From Cruorifilaria tuberocauda (lineage: Eukaryota > Nematoda > Chromadorea > Rhabditida > Onchocercidae): a DNA stretch of 64,000 nucleotides. The stretch is from the NCBI GenBank assembly GCA_013365365.1, contig JABVXU010000101.1:62001-126000 (forward strand). Reading direction: 5' to 3'. Made by a program: the position numbers and the translations under genes. Of this stretch, positions 12,334 through 24,900 are shown in pieces (the first letter of the stretch is position 1; every line of letters starts with the position of its first letter). A model generated the notes under the pieces. It saw nothing but the letters and a program-made list of their open reading frames with translations. It had not been told where the DNA came from and searched no databases.

Positions 12334-13863
12334 ATGGGGAATGACTCTTCGAGAGCGAAATTGTCACCTACAGCAACAGCACGTGGAACTTCAGGAAGAA
12401 AAAAATTAAGTTTGGGGATTAAACATGGTCCATCCTCATCGATCATACAACGTCACCTAGAAACAGCGCAGAAAAGTCGAGTATTACAATTAAGAAATTG
12501 TGGAATGAAAGTATTACCTGAACAACTCCAAGAAGTAGGTATTTTTTTCTTAGAATCTACATATGTTTAATATAAGCTGTCAATGTTATATGATCATTTT
12601 AGTATCTTTTTTATCACCAGTAACTTCTTTGCTAATATGCAATCAATGAAGTCTACTAGTACTTTTAAAAAGTTAATGTTAATGCGTTATCGAGTTGACT
12701 GATTACTCGAAGTTACTACTTATTTTAGTAATTTTAGTAATATATTCGCAGAGAATTCATTATCACATTGTATAATGCTGTAAGATGGATTTCATTGACA
12801 GTGTATTCTAGATCTTTTTGAAAAAAAATGAAATTAGGTAGATAAGTGTGAAAAAGGTTTTTTTCATAAAAAACTCTTGGTAATAATTTTTTGTACTATA
12901 ATTTCCCATGTTAGTTGTTATGCTGACTTTGAAGAATGAGCTTATTCACGTTTAAAATTGTATTCAGGTCTGTGAAATTCTTCGAAATTTGGATGTTTCA
13001 CAGAACAGAATTCGAGCTTTACCAACATTTATTGGTTTATTCAGTAACCTAAAACAGCTTCATCTTTCCAACAATGAATTGCAAAGTTTGCCGGATGAAA
13101 TTTGTGTTCTGAAGAAACTGGAAATTTTGGATCTTTCGTGTAATCAACTTACCTGTCTTCCAGAATCTTTGGCTGGTTTATGTTTGCTGAAAACGCTGAA
13201 TATATCAAAAAATAAATTCATGCACTTACCTGTATGTGTATGTCATTTGCCTACACTAAACATTCTCGACATATCGTCCAATTTTATTGAACTTCTTCCC
13301 GATGAGGTCAGTTTTGGTAATTGAATTGATTTTAGATTGAATTTCTGCTTATTTACTAGTGCCATAAATTTCACACTCTTTTTTAGCAAATAAATAGAAT
13401 TCACTTACCGATATATAATAAATATTGCCTTAATTTGAAATTTTATATTTTTTATCTTTCATTTCAATGCACTGTCTAAAAATATAATATAAAGAGACCA
13501 TCTTAAACAATGTAAAAGCAATAAGAAAATCAAATATTAAAAAGAATTCCTCGCTTTTCACTTTTTCTTACATTGCTTTCTTAATTGCAGGTGAGATTTC
13601 TGAAAACCTCGGAACTTAATTTGAATCAGAACAGATTAAATTCATTAAATGCAGCAAACTTGTTGCATTGCGAAGCTTTAAGAATACTTCGAGTGGAAGA
13701 AAACTGTCTGAATAAAACAGATTTTACAAGTGATTTTCTAATTAATTCTAATGTAAGTCTTATTGCATATGCTGGAAATCTTTTCCAAGATAAAGATTTC
13801 CAAAATTTACCTGGTTACGATGAGTATCAAAACAGGTACACGGCTACAAAAAGAAAAATGTAA
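12334..13863 (+). CDS. lrrc57: LRRC57-like leucine-rich repeat protein, predicted N-myristoylated
   Basis: Exons 12334-12534, 12968-13306 and 13591-13863 join in phase 0 to 270 residues (human LRRC57 239). The N-terminus MGNDSS fits the N-myristoyl-transferase consensus (Gly2, Ser6), as in the LRRC57 family, and suggests membrane association. HLETAQKS follows at about residues 47-54 and matches the family start. Then come leucine-rich repeats of the type LxxLDLSxNxLxxLPxxL from about residue 57 to 190, and the family C-terminus: LNLNQN, LRVEENCL, GNLFQDK and GYDEYQNRYTATKRK. Relative to vertebrate LRRC57, about 35 residues rich in Ser/Thr/Lys are inserted between the myristoylation signal and HLETAQK. 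Cellular function is poorly defined in any animal. Confidence 0.9.
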
Positions 13864-15621
13864 TTGGTAAACATTTTTTTTTTTCACCGAAAGTTTGTTC
13901 ATTATCGTCTTTTACTTTCCGATAAATGTACTTTACATTATTATTTTTATGGCTCAATGATTTTCTGATCTTGAAGAATATTGAATGAAATGTCAGATAT
14001 CATAAATGAAACATTTCAGGATTGAAGAATTATTTCCTTCTTTTCCCTTTATTTTTATTGTAAGTCCAACATTCATGCCCCAAGTCATAAGTGTCTCGCT
14101 CTACCAAATTTAGAGATATTTCTTTAAAATTAAAACTCTTCTGAATTCTGATTATTCCTTTAAAAAAAATATCCTACTATTCACAACAATTTTTTAACGC
14201 GTAAATAACCTATCGTGATTATTATCTAGTGAGATAATCAGATCTTAGTATAGTTTTAAATAAATAAGGTAAAATTTTGGTGTCTTTTTCCTTGGCGAAG
14301 ATGAATATTTCCGTGCAAAAATTTATTATAAAATACTAGGAAACGAGTTTACATTAATAATGATGTATTTAGGGTAAAACAAATAGTAAATACAGTGAAC
14401 CATTCCCAGAATTTATTCCTATTACTTATTTTTTTAAAATCATTACTATTTTCACTTCAAATTAAGGCTGATTGCCTTTGCTCTTATTAATAATTTTATT
14501 TTATAGTGAATTTTCTGTATTTAAAAGTAAACTTTCGTTAATAAAAATTCTCTATGTGATAATTTTTAATGACGCAGAAAAATTTACTGAGAATTTTTGC
14601 TGTTTGATATTGTAATGCATAATTTTATATTATTACATTTGAAATTTGATTGAACTATATAGTAACAATCAATAATAAAAATGCTTTTTATCCCCACATA
14701 TTCCGATGTGCTGATTAAACAAATAATCACATGAAAGAAGGTAGAAAAAAGGATGGAGAAAAGCAAAGGAAATACAGGGATTTGTCGATATTAATTACAT
14801 TCATGACAATTATTAGTAATTCAATATTATTAAAAATGATTTAGAAAATTAAAGTGATTAAGAACAGTAGCGTATAAAAAATTTTGAATAGTTTAGATGT
14901 TTTACTAAGAAACTTTGACTATTGTTGCAAATTATTTTTTTGACTATTCTTAAGGCCTAATCTGAGCTATAGGTTACACACTATTTACATAACATACAAA
15001 AAAAGTCATGTAATATCGCTCTTATATCCACGTGAAAAAAATTTTCTAAGACTCTAGAAGAGTACATAACATTTAAATTATGAATAACTTATTTTTAATT
15101 GAACAAGTACATCTGTAATCAAAAAATAATTCTTTTAATTATTCGTAAGGCCGTAGTATAGAAAAAAAGCTGGTATGAAAATGAAATATTATATTTGCAG
15201 GAATGTTAACATTTTCAAACCTAAGAATTATGTGAAATAAATTTCCTAATAAGCTGCTTTTCGTGAAACATTTCAAATTAGATATTGAAGAAAGAGAAAG
15301 AAAAGAAGTGCAAAACTGCTAAGAAATACATTTTTAGAAATATAAGAATATAGTAAAATATATTTTTACAATAAGTTTCGAAGTTTAGAAAGAAAAAAGA
15401 AACTAATGGGTTTTGGAACTGGAATTTCATAATGACTCAACGCGCCACTTTCAAACAATCTGTTGAATTCACACGCCTCCTCACTTTCTCACTTGTCGTT
15501 ACGGTACTACGTCGCTTCATCTCTCTCATGCGTTAAACTAATCAAACTTGTTTTATTGTTGACCTCTTGCTGAAATTAACATATATGCTAATTTTTGAGA
15601 TTAACATTTCCAAACATAAAG
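13864..15621. other. Intergenic: lrrc57 3' UTR and myosin upstream region
   Basis: About 1.7 kb of A+T-rich sequence without a supported gene. A less A+T-rich patch at about 15430-15530 may belong to the myosin promoter. Nothing else stands out. Confidence 0.5.
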
Positions 15622-15630
15622 TATATAAAG
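15622..15630 (+). promoter_or_regulatory. Candidate TATA box upstream of the myosin gene
   Basis: TATATAAAG, about 300 bp before the predicted ATG, in a locally less A+T-rich context. In such A+T-rich DNA this can occur by chance. Confidence 0.3.
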
Positions 15631-15932
15631 GAGGAAATGGAACATTAATCTTATTGTGCTTTTCATCTAGCACATTATCTATCTATACTCGTGGAGTCCG
15701 TCGCAAATTTACATTAAAACTTTTTTACAAGCAATCCTGGTAATTTTATCACTAAAGAACATTAGTAGAAGATTGCATTATGAATCCTTTTAGTATTCGT
15801 TAATATTGTATTTGTGATTATTACATGCTTTTTTACGCTAAATTTTCTTTATCGTATGTGCTATTATTAAGAAATATTATAGTTCGTCATTAACAGGATC
15901 GGTAGTTTCTGGATTCCAATATCAGTGTTAGG

Positions 15933-18900
15933 ATGAGGAAACTTGGAATTGGGAGTGCGACCAATCCAAAGCGGGATGAACGTGTATGGGTTCCGGATGC
16001 TATCGAAGGTTACGTGTTGGGGGTCGTTATTCGGGTGAGTTTTGAAGTAGACCATTTATTGGACATTTGTTTTCTGTTTAAAATTTGCAACTTTCTCTTT
16101 GTGATTTTTATGGATGTGAAATTATAATTTCTGTAATGAATGTGTGAATTGCGCTTATTGTTGAATAAATGCGATTTATTTCGATAAACACTTGATGTTT
16201 TTAAATTAGTCATTTTCATCCGAATTTTTTTGGTTTTTTCAAAAAATAACATTTTGATTGAGAAAATTTTATTCCAATACATATGGTTAAATCAGATAGT
16301 AAGAAAATGGTGAACAATGCTGCTCTTAGGGAAATTGTTAGTTATCTCTTTTATCTAGAGAATAACATCGATGCCTCGATTAATATCGATGTTAATCTTC
16401 ATGGAAAATACAGCATAGCTACAGTGATTGTATTTTGGGGAAGTGAACGCATCATGAAAGTTAACAGGTGTATTATAGGTAAGTTATGTGAGTCATTATT
16501 TTCAGAATGTCGCGGATGACCGTATATTATTGAGGATCGAAAGTACGGGTCGCGAAAAAACGATATGCCGAGAAGAGTTGCAATCTGTGAATCCAGCTAA
16601 ATTAGATAAAATAGAAGATATGTCACTGCTTTCGTACTTGAACGAAGCTTGTGTGCTGCACAATCTTCGACAACGATATTATTCATCACTTATATATGTA
16701 AGTCTTCAGTTTTCACTACGTTCTGTAATTATTTGTGCAAATAGTCGAAGATATCAGTAAAATTAGTGAGAAAATAACTGACACGACGTTTTATTGTTTT
16801 ATTATAATGCACATTATTTTTATGATTTCTATTTACAGACATATTCTGGCTTATTTTGTGTCGTCATTAATCCGTACAAGTGGATGCCTCATATCTATTC
16901 AGCAACAGTGCTGAAAAGTTATCGTGGACGAAAGCGGCATGAAGTGCCTCCTCATGTATTCGCTGTGACTGACTGTGCTTATCACGAAATGTTGCATCGT
17001 TTGTTTTTACGAATTTGTTTGATAATGAAAATTTCAGAAATAAAGATTTAAAATATAACGCTACGGAAATGAATAAGAATTTGCTAAAATTTTAGAGCGT
17101 GAAGATCAATCGATTCTTTGTACTGGTGAGTCAGGTGCTGGGAAAACGGAAAATACAAAGAAAGTAGTCCAATATTTAGTGGATATTGCGGGTGTTGGAC
17201 GACACATGCGTTCAGTTGCCAGGAGTCCCGCAAAGGTTCTTTGTAGACTTGTACTTTGTTGATAATTGGCTTTGTTTTTACTAATAAACAATTACTTGAA
17301 ATGAGTGCTTCTAGAAAAAGTTTTTTGGGAAGATGTATTACTTGCAGATTTTAATTTAAATCGTGAATTCTAACAATGTAATTTTAAGATCAAACAATGC
17401 TTAAGACAAGATTTAGCTATTCTTATTTGAAATTAATTGTTCACATTTAATTTTTCTCTATTTAGAATCTGCCACCGATACCGTTGTCCATGCCAACTAT
17501 TTCGGAAAGCATGTCTTCTGTTGTAGGTTTTTTTTCGACAGTCATTGGATTTAAAAGAAATTTTGTTTCTTAGAACAAGCAGATATTAAATAATTACTAG
17601 AGTATAGCAACAATCATGAAAATTTTTATTAGGGAAAATCTCACCCGATTAAAAATTTAATATAGGGTCATCTGGAAGATCAGTTGTTGTTAGCGAATCC
17701 GATCCTGGAAGCTTTTGGCAACAGTAAAACAATTAAAAATGACAACTCTTCGAGATTTGTGAGTTTTTTCTATTGTCAGTATTTTTAGTAAGTTTTTAAC
17801 AATGTGATAAGTTTTAAAAAAATTACATTTTAATGATTTCCATTTTATGCCGTTTTTCTATGTTATTCGCTTACCAGCGCTCTTCCTTCAGCTTTGCGCA
17901 ACTCAAAAAATGATGTTATTATTGTAGAGTTAGAACTAGAAGACTTATGATTTCCAGAGTTTTTCATTTATAGAAAAATTTATTTTTAGAAATAAAAGAT
18001 CGGATTTTTTTGTTGCCGGAAACCGTAAATTTAAATATTTATAAATAGTGAAGCTTTATTATAGGGTAAATTTATTAGGATAAATTTCGATCAAGGTGGT
18101 TGCATATCGGGTGCAAATATCGAACATTATTTGCTGGAAAAGTCGCGCACTATTCGACAGGCAGCAGATGAGCGATCATTCCACTTTTTTTATCAATTAT
18201 TACTTGGTTCATCTGTTAGCAAGAAAAGTATTTTTTCTGAATATTGGATCATGAGTGTTTAGATTTGAATGATTTATGTAGTGCGAAAAAGAACAAGCTA
18301 TATGAAAATTTTCTAAACATAAAAATCATTCCTTTACTCTCTGAAATGGATTTTACGGACAAATAGAGCAGTAAGATGATAGCTAATTAGCTGATCATGG
18401 GATGAAGTACAAAGTCATCGTGAAATAAAATTGCTGTCTCGCAGGTATGTATTTAATGGAGGATATCGACAGCTACCGTTTCCTTACAAATGGGAATCTC
18501 ACTATCCCGAATGTTGATGATGCTTTTGAATTATCGAATACTTTGAGTGCAATGAAAGGAATGGATTTCTCGGACGCAGACATTGATGGTAGGTCAAATG
18601 ATTCAATTTCAAATGGAGTCAGGAAAATATCTATTTTCTCGGATCATAGTAAAAATCTTTAATTGTTCCATACTGGTATTCAGTTTCATGATCAAGTATG
18701 CTGTGAATTATTTTTTAAGACTGTGTTTTCTTCCTTAAAACGGCGAATAAGATATTTGGCATGAAATTAGATTTACCTATTTGAAATTAATTGCTTTGTG
18801 AAATATAAAAAAGAAGGAGGTAATGAATTATTTCAGCAGTTATGCGAATAACATGTGCAATTTTACTGATGGGAAACATGTCCTTCACTGAAGATCGTAC

Positions 18901-21900
18901 TTCCGATCAGGCAATACTTGTTGATGATAGAGGTTTTAGTTTTTATTTTCAACTCATTAAATTTTGGAAGGGTTTGTGTAGGCGGTATGCAGTATTTCTG
19001 ATACTGAGTGTGTTGGTTCAGTTTTTTTTATTATTTTTCTCACTTTTATTTTTTTTTTTTGAATTTTATTTTAATATGCAAATTATTAGTTTCAGTTGCT
19101 CAAAAAATATGTTGCTTACTTGGATTGCCAGTTTCGGATTTAACAAAAGCATTTTTGAAACCGCGAGTAAAGGTTAGTGCATTTTTTAATGAAGGCCAGT
19201 GCTTTTTTTAGTGAAGACCTGTGCGACCATTATTTGTTATCATATTCACGTTATGTCAAGATATATTTACTGCGGAATAAAATAGCAACTTATGATTTCG
19301 GTAAATCGAGTTTCAGGTTGGTCGTGACTATGTACAAAAAGCTCAAACTCGCGAGCAGGTTCAGTATGCGGTTGAAGCCATCGCAAAAGCAAGCTATGAA
19401 CGAATGTTTCGATGGCTGGTGACGCGAATCAATCGTTCTTTGGGACGTTCAGCAAGCAGTGGTGCAACTTTCATTGGAATACTAGATATTGCAGGGTAAA
19501 TTTTGAAAATGTGGCAAGTTTTCACTAAAAAAGTAGTTTAATTGACAGTAGAAATCGTTTCATTAAAAAACTATTTTTGCAATAATGAACAAATAATATG
19601 TTCATGCATATTGTACATGCTTAAAATCAATTTCAGCTTTGAAATATTCGAGCTGAATACCTTCGAACAATTGTGCATAAATTATACGAATGAAAAATTG
19701 CAACAGTTATTCAATAATACAATGTTTGTTTTGGAGCAAGAAATATATCGAAAGGAAGGAATTGAATGGAATGTTATTGACTTTGGTCTTGATTTACAAC
19801 CTACTATCGATCTCATCGAAAAGGTAAGCATTCTTGAGTGTTAGATATCTTCACTGATAAAGAAGTTTGAAATTCTTAAGCAAGTATTTTTAAAAGCAAT
19901 CTAAAAAACTATTTTATAAAATTGATATTTTGTGCTGATGAAGTTCTTGAAGCAAAAACTGTGTATGTTAGTACTGATGAAAAATTTCTCATTGAAAGGA
20001 AGCATCATTTAGAAAATAATAGTTCTCGAGGCAAAGTATGTTTTTTATATTATACATTCGGAAACCGAGTATAGTAAAATGTTTCTCTGCAGCCATTAGG
20101 TGTTTTGTCATTGTTGGACGAGCAGTGCATATTCCCGAAATCAACTGATAAATCGTACGTGGAGAAGCTGATTGCCAATCAATCGAAGCACCCGAAATTT
20201 ATTATACCTGAATTCCGAACGAAGTCGGATTTCGCTATTATCCATTATGCAGGCCGAGTAGATTATGCTGCAGGTAATTTTTATTGGATGATTATAGTTT
20301 GCATAACTTAAAACTAAAAGAATAAAAGATCAATTTTGTGAATTTAAAATGTGAGTTTTGCAGACCAATGGTTAATGAAAAATATGGACCCGTTGAATGA
20401 TTCGGTTGTGTTTTTACTTCAGAACTCAGGGGATCAGTTTGTGGCAGAAATGTGGAAGAATGGTTTGTCATTTCTGAGTCTCCCAAACAAGTTACTTTTT
20501 TATTCTTTATAGTTTGGAATTGATTATTATTAGTCAGCATTAGGCATAGCAGTGCGTTCTGGAAGGATTATACTCCTCCAATTAAATATCCCTTTTTCAT
20601 CTAAGAAGGCTAATTTAATTCATATTTTAAATTCAAAATTTAATATCTAACATCCCGCTTCTGTTTTTGGTATTGTTTTATATTTATAGCGGAATTTGCA
20701 AGTATGGGAATGGCTGATCAAACTGATTGTGTATTTGGTGCACGAACTAAGCGAGGAATGTTTCGCACAGTTGGACAAACGTACAAGGAGCAGTTATCAC
20801 GATTAATGAAAACACTGCAGAATACTTCTCCTCATTTTGTTCGATGTATCATACCAAATCATGAGAAAAAGGTGAAACATCATTCAAGAACTCTATGTAA
20901 ATCAACATACTCATATTTAGAACATTAATTTTTTGGTTCTCTTTTAAAATTATTGAATCAAGTTACTGCTTAATTAAACGAAAGCTTCAGACTTTGTGTT
21001 CTGTTTCTAATGTTTGAATAGTGTCTCTCCTTGGGTTTTTTATAAAATAAAATTTTTAATTAAATTTAGGTTACTTTATTTTCCAGGCTGGTGTCATTAA
21101 TGGGCCGTTAGTACTAGAACAACTTCGTTGTAACGGTGTTTTAGAAGGTATTCGTATTTGTCGACAAGGCTATCCAAACAGAATGCCGTTCCATGACTTT
21201 CGTCGAAGATATGAATTGCTTGTTGATCGGGAAACTATTCCTCCTGGTTTTTTGGATGGAAAAGAAACCGTCAGGTATGAATTGTATCAGGGTAGCAGTG
21301 TTTCATGCTTATAGAGCGTTTTTTTTTTCTCATTATAATTTCGATTATAGTTAGGTAGGGTCGATCATAACAAGAAATGCAAGCAAATCGTGTTACTTGT
21401 GAATTATGTAACTTTCTTTAGGCAACTTCTCGCTTCCCTAGAAGTGGATGCAAATCTCTTTCGTATCGGTCAGTCGAAAGTATTTTTCCGATCAGGGGTT
21501 ATCGCTGCTTTAGAAGAAATCCGTGATAAAGAGTTGCAACGTTTCGTAATTCAGTTTCAAACCTACTGCCGTGGTTATCTTTCTCGTCGTGCTTTCAAGA
21601 AACTTTTGCAACAGGTTTCTGCAATTCGGATAATTCAGAGAAACGGCTTAGCTTGGTCACGTTTGAAAGACTGGAATTGGTGGAGATTATTCACTAAGGT
21701 TTCTTATCTTTTGGATCTTTTTACTGTTGTGTAGAATGCTTAAATTTTGAAAAGCAGCGCAGTGGGGAATCTTACCCTATTTGTTTAATATGAAATTAAT
21801 CTGTTTAGTTGGTGAATAAATTTTTTGTCATCTTTCTAATGAGTGAATAATTTTTTTTAAGGTTAGACCTCTTTTGGAAGTTACTGCAAGTGAAGAAGCC

Positions 21901-24900
21901 ATAGCTAGTAAGGAATCGGAATTGAAATCTTTACGAGAAACGTTGTTGGAAAAAGAATATACTTTATCGGATTATACGACTCGCATTGAACAGGTTGGGT
22001 TTCTGGTTTTGTATTACTTGGATGGAAAGAGAAGAAAGAAAGATAGTAATTTTTTAGCTAGGAATATACATTTTAGTTCATGTTACGGTGTACTGAAGGA
22101 TTTTGCAGGTTTTCTCCTAAGGTTTCTTAATAAAGTGTAGGCTAATAGAAAACAATTTCGATTTTTTATTTTTAAAAATTTTTCAGCTAATGAATGATCG
22201 TACCGAATTACAAAAATTACTAGAAGAGGAAAGCGTAGAGAAAGCAGAAATAGAAGATGCGAAAGATCAACTACTTTCGATGAAAATGCAACTGGAAAAG
22301 GAAGTTGAAAGTTTCAGGCAGAAGTTTGAAGAAAAGGAATCTGAATGTATTTCTGTTTCCGCAGAATGTAAAAAGTTGGAGGTATTTTTCTGCTTTTTTA
22401 ATTTTCAAATCCTTTGATGTAAGGTTCTTGTTGCTGGGAATCTTCAATTTCATATATTCTTATACTGTCCAAGTTTTTTCTAAAATGTCATTAAGTTTTA
22501 AAATTTGCAGCAGTAAAATTTACAGGTTCCTTTTAATTTAGTCACAGATTTGTTTCATCTTTTTAAAATCTATTTCAGGATGATTCGGCAACTCTTAGAG
22601 ACCAACTTCGGGTGGAAAATAAGAAATATGAACAATTACAATTGTCTTATGCCTCAATTGATCAGAAGTTGAAAAATATTAGTATAGAAAAGGATCGATT
22701 TTTCGAAACAAATGAAAAGGTTACAAATGAAAAAAGTTTAATTTCCAATTTAAAGATTTACGAAAGCTTCGAGATTCTATTTATTCACTTTTTTCAGATG
22801 GCAAAGGAGAAGGTACTACTTGAGGGAAGACTTGCAGCTGCTACTCAAAAAATTGTTACCGAAGAGGAGCAAAATCGACAGAATATCAAATTAAGGACGA
22901 AATTGGAGGCAAAAATAAAAGATTACGAACAAGAGAACGAAAAACTTAAGAAGGTTGATAAAGCGTGCTAATAAATGCAATAACAAACGCTGTACTTTTA
23001 TTTTTTATCCGAACCGAATAATCCTATTTCTTGAGACAAATATATCAGTTCTAACTCCGTATAGCTTTCTACACTTCTGATTACATGGTTTTTGACTGGT
23101 TTCAATGATGCTAGATGTTTTGTTTCTGCAGAACTTATTTCTTTTTATGTAAATTTCTCAACAGTTTAGTTTGTTGAAATGACAGAAGCAGCAAATCAAA
23201 AACTTACCGCAGAAATGCGAGATGTTCGGAATGGGAATGAGGATTTGCTGAGAAAGCTAAACGAACTGAGCGCTCAACTTCGAAAGAAAGATGAGGAGCT
23301 CATTGTAATTCTTACACGGTATCTTATATTTTTTAATTCTAATTTGATTTTCAATTAGTCGTGTCTCACAAATGGTTAATCTATCGTTTTTCTCTTCCGC
23401 ATTGCAGCAGTTCTTGATTTATTATCTATTTTTTTCACATCTGTTCATTAGTTTGAATTCGAGATTTCTAATTCTGTCAAGTCATTGAGTTTTGGTTGTT
23501 TAATGATTGGACTTAGATATTTATTTGATGTCTAGCTGCGATGAAGAACAATCACAAAAACAAAGTTTGATAAAGCAGACAAAGGAATTAATATTAGAAT
23601 TGCAAGAAGTGAAAGAGGATTTGGAAAATGAAAAGGCCTTAAGGTAAGAAGTATTCTGTAAATTTGAAATTTGATTTACGAAAATAATTTGTTGGTTGCA
23701 GTGACATTATTCGAGTTGTTAGAAATTTATTAATCCTTTATGAATTCACAAAATTCTGCTTCAGAAATAGAAGGGAATTAAAAATTTTCTTCAACACTTT
23801 TTGCAGAGCAAAATCAGAAAAGGGGAAACGAGATTTTTTGGAAGAGTTAGAGGCAATGAAGCAAGAATTGATGGAATCACAAGATAAAACACAAGCCAAC
23901 GTAGAATTACGAACTGAACGTGAGAAGCAATACCAATTGATCAAAGTATGTTCACTCATTTGGTCAAAAAGTTTAATTTTAAGCGAAACCAGTTGCATGA
24001 TAGCTGGGTCGATGTATGAAACAGTAGCAAGTCATTTCTAAATTTTACAGAAGGAGCTTGAAGAAACAGCAGCACAGCACGAGCAAAATATTGCAGAGCT
24101 GAAGGCTAAGCATATACAGCAATTGGATTCTGTTAAAGTCGAGAACGAGCAATTAAAAAAACAAATGCAACAGGTTTCTTCTGCCGATATATTCTAATAG
24201 CGTAGTATTTTGTGCCAGAGCTCTTTACTTGTATATTTTCTTCAGTAATCAATTTAAAAAATTATATGCTATTCCACTGTTGTACGTTTTAGATGATTAA
24301 AACAAAAGGCCGGATTGAAAATGAATTGCAAGAAAAAATTGTTATGATCCATCAGAATCAGTCCGTTAGTATGGAAAATGAACGAAAAAGGAAGAATGCT
24401 GAGAATTTAATTAATGAGTGGCAAATGAAATCTCAAGAAGCTGAAAAAAGTGCTGCGGAGTCAAAGTCCGCTTTGACAAAAGTGAGTCGATCTTCTACTA
24501 ATAGTAATTTGCCAATCCTTTGTTACGGATTATCAGATAAGGGCACAATTATATGCCTTATACAACTGTGTATGCATTTCCTTTTAAGATGATTGTACGA
24601 TATGCATGAATTTTAGATTTTCTTTTTCTTTTTTATGAGGATTCGGTTTTTGTGAGGATGAGAATTTTATGGCATGAAAAACTGTTGATAAATAATTCGA
24701 GAAGCAGTAGTTTGATGAATATTATCCATAGTTTTTATTTTTATTTAAAATAAATTTAAATTTAAATTTAAATATTTAAATTTTTATTTAAAATATTTTT
24801 ATTTAAAATAATATATGTCTATTAAATCCAAATTAAATTCATATTGGAAAAAGCATTGAAATTGACTATCTCTGTAATTAGGAGTATGAAAATAAGAATT

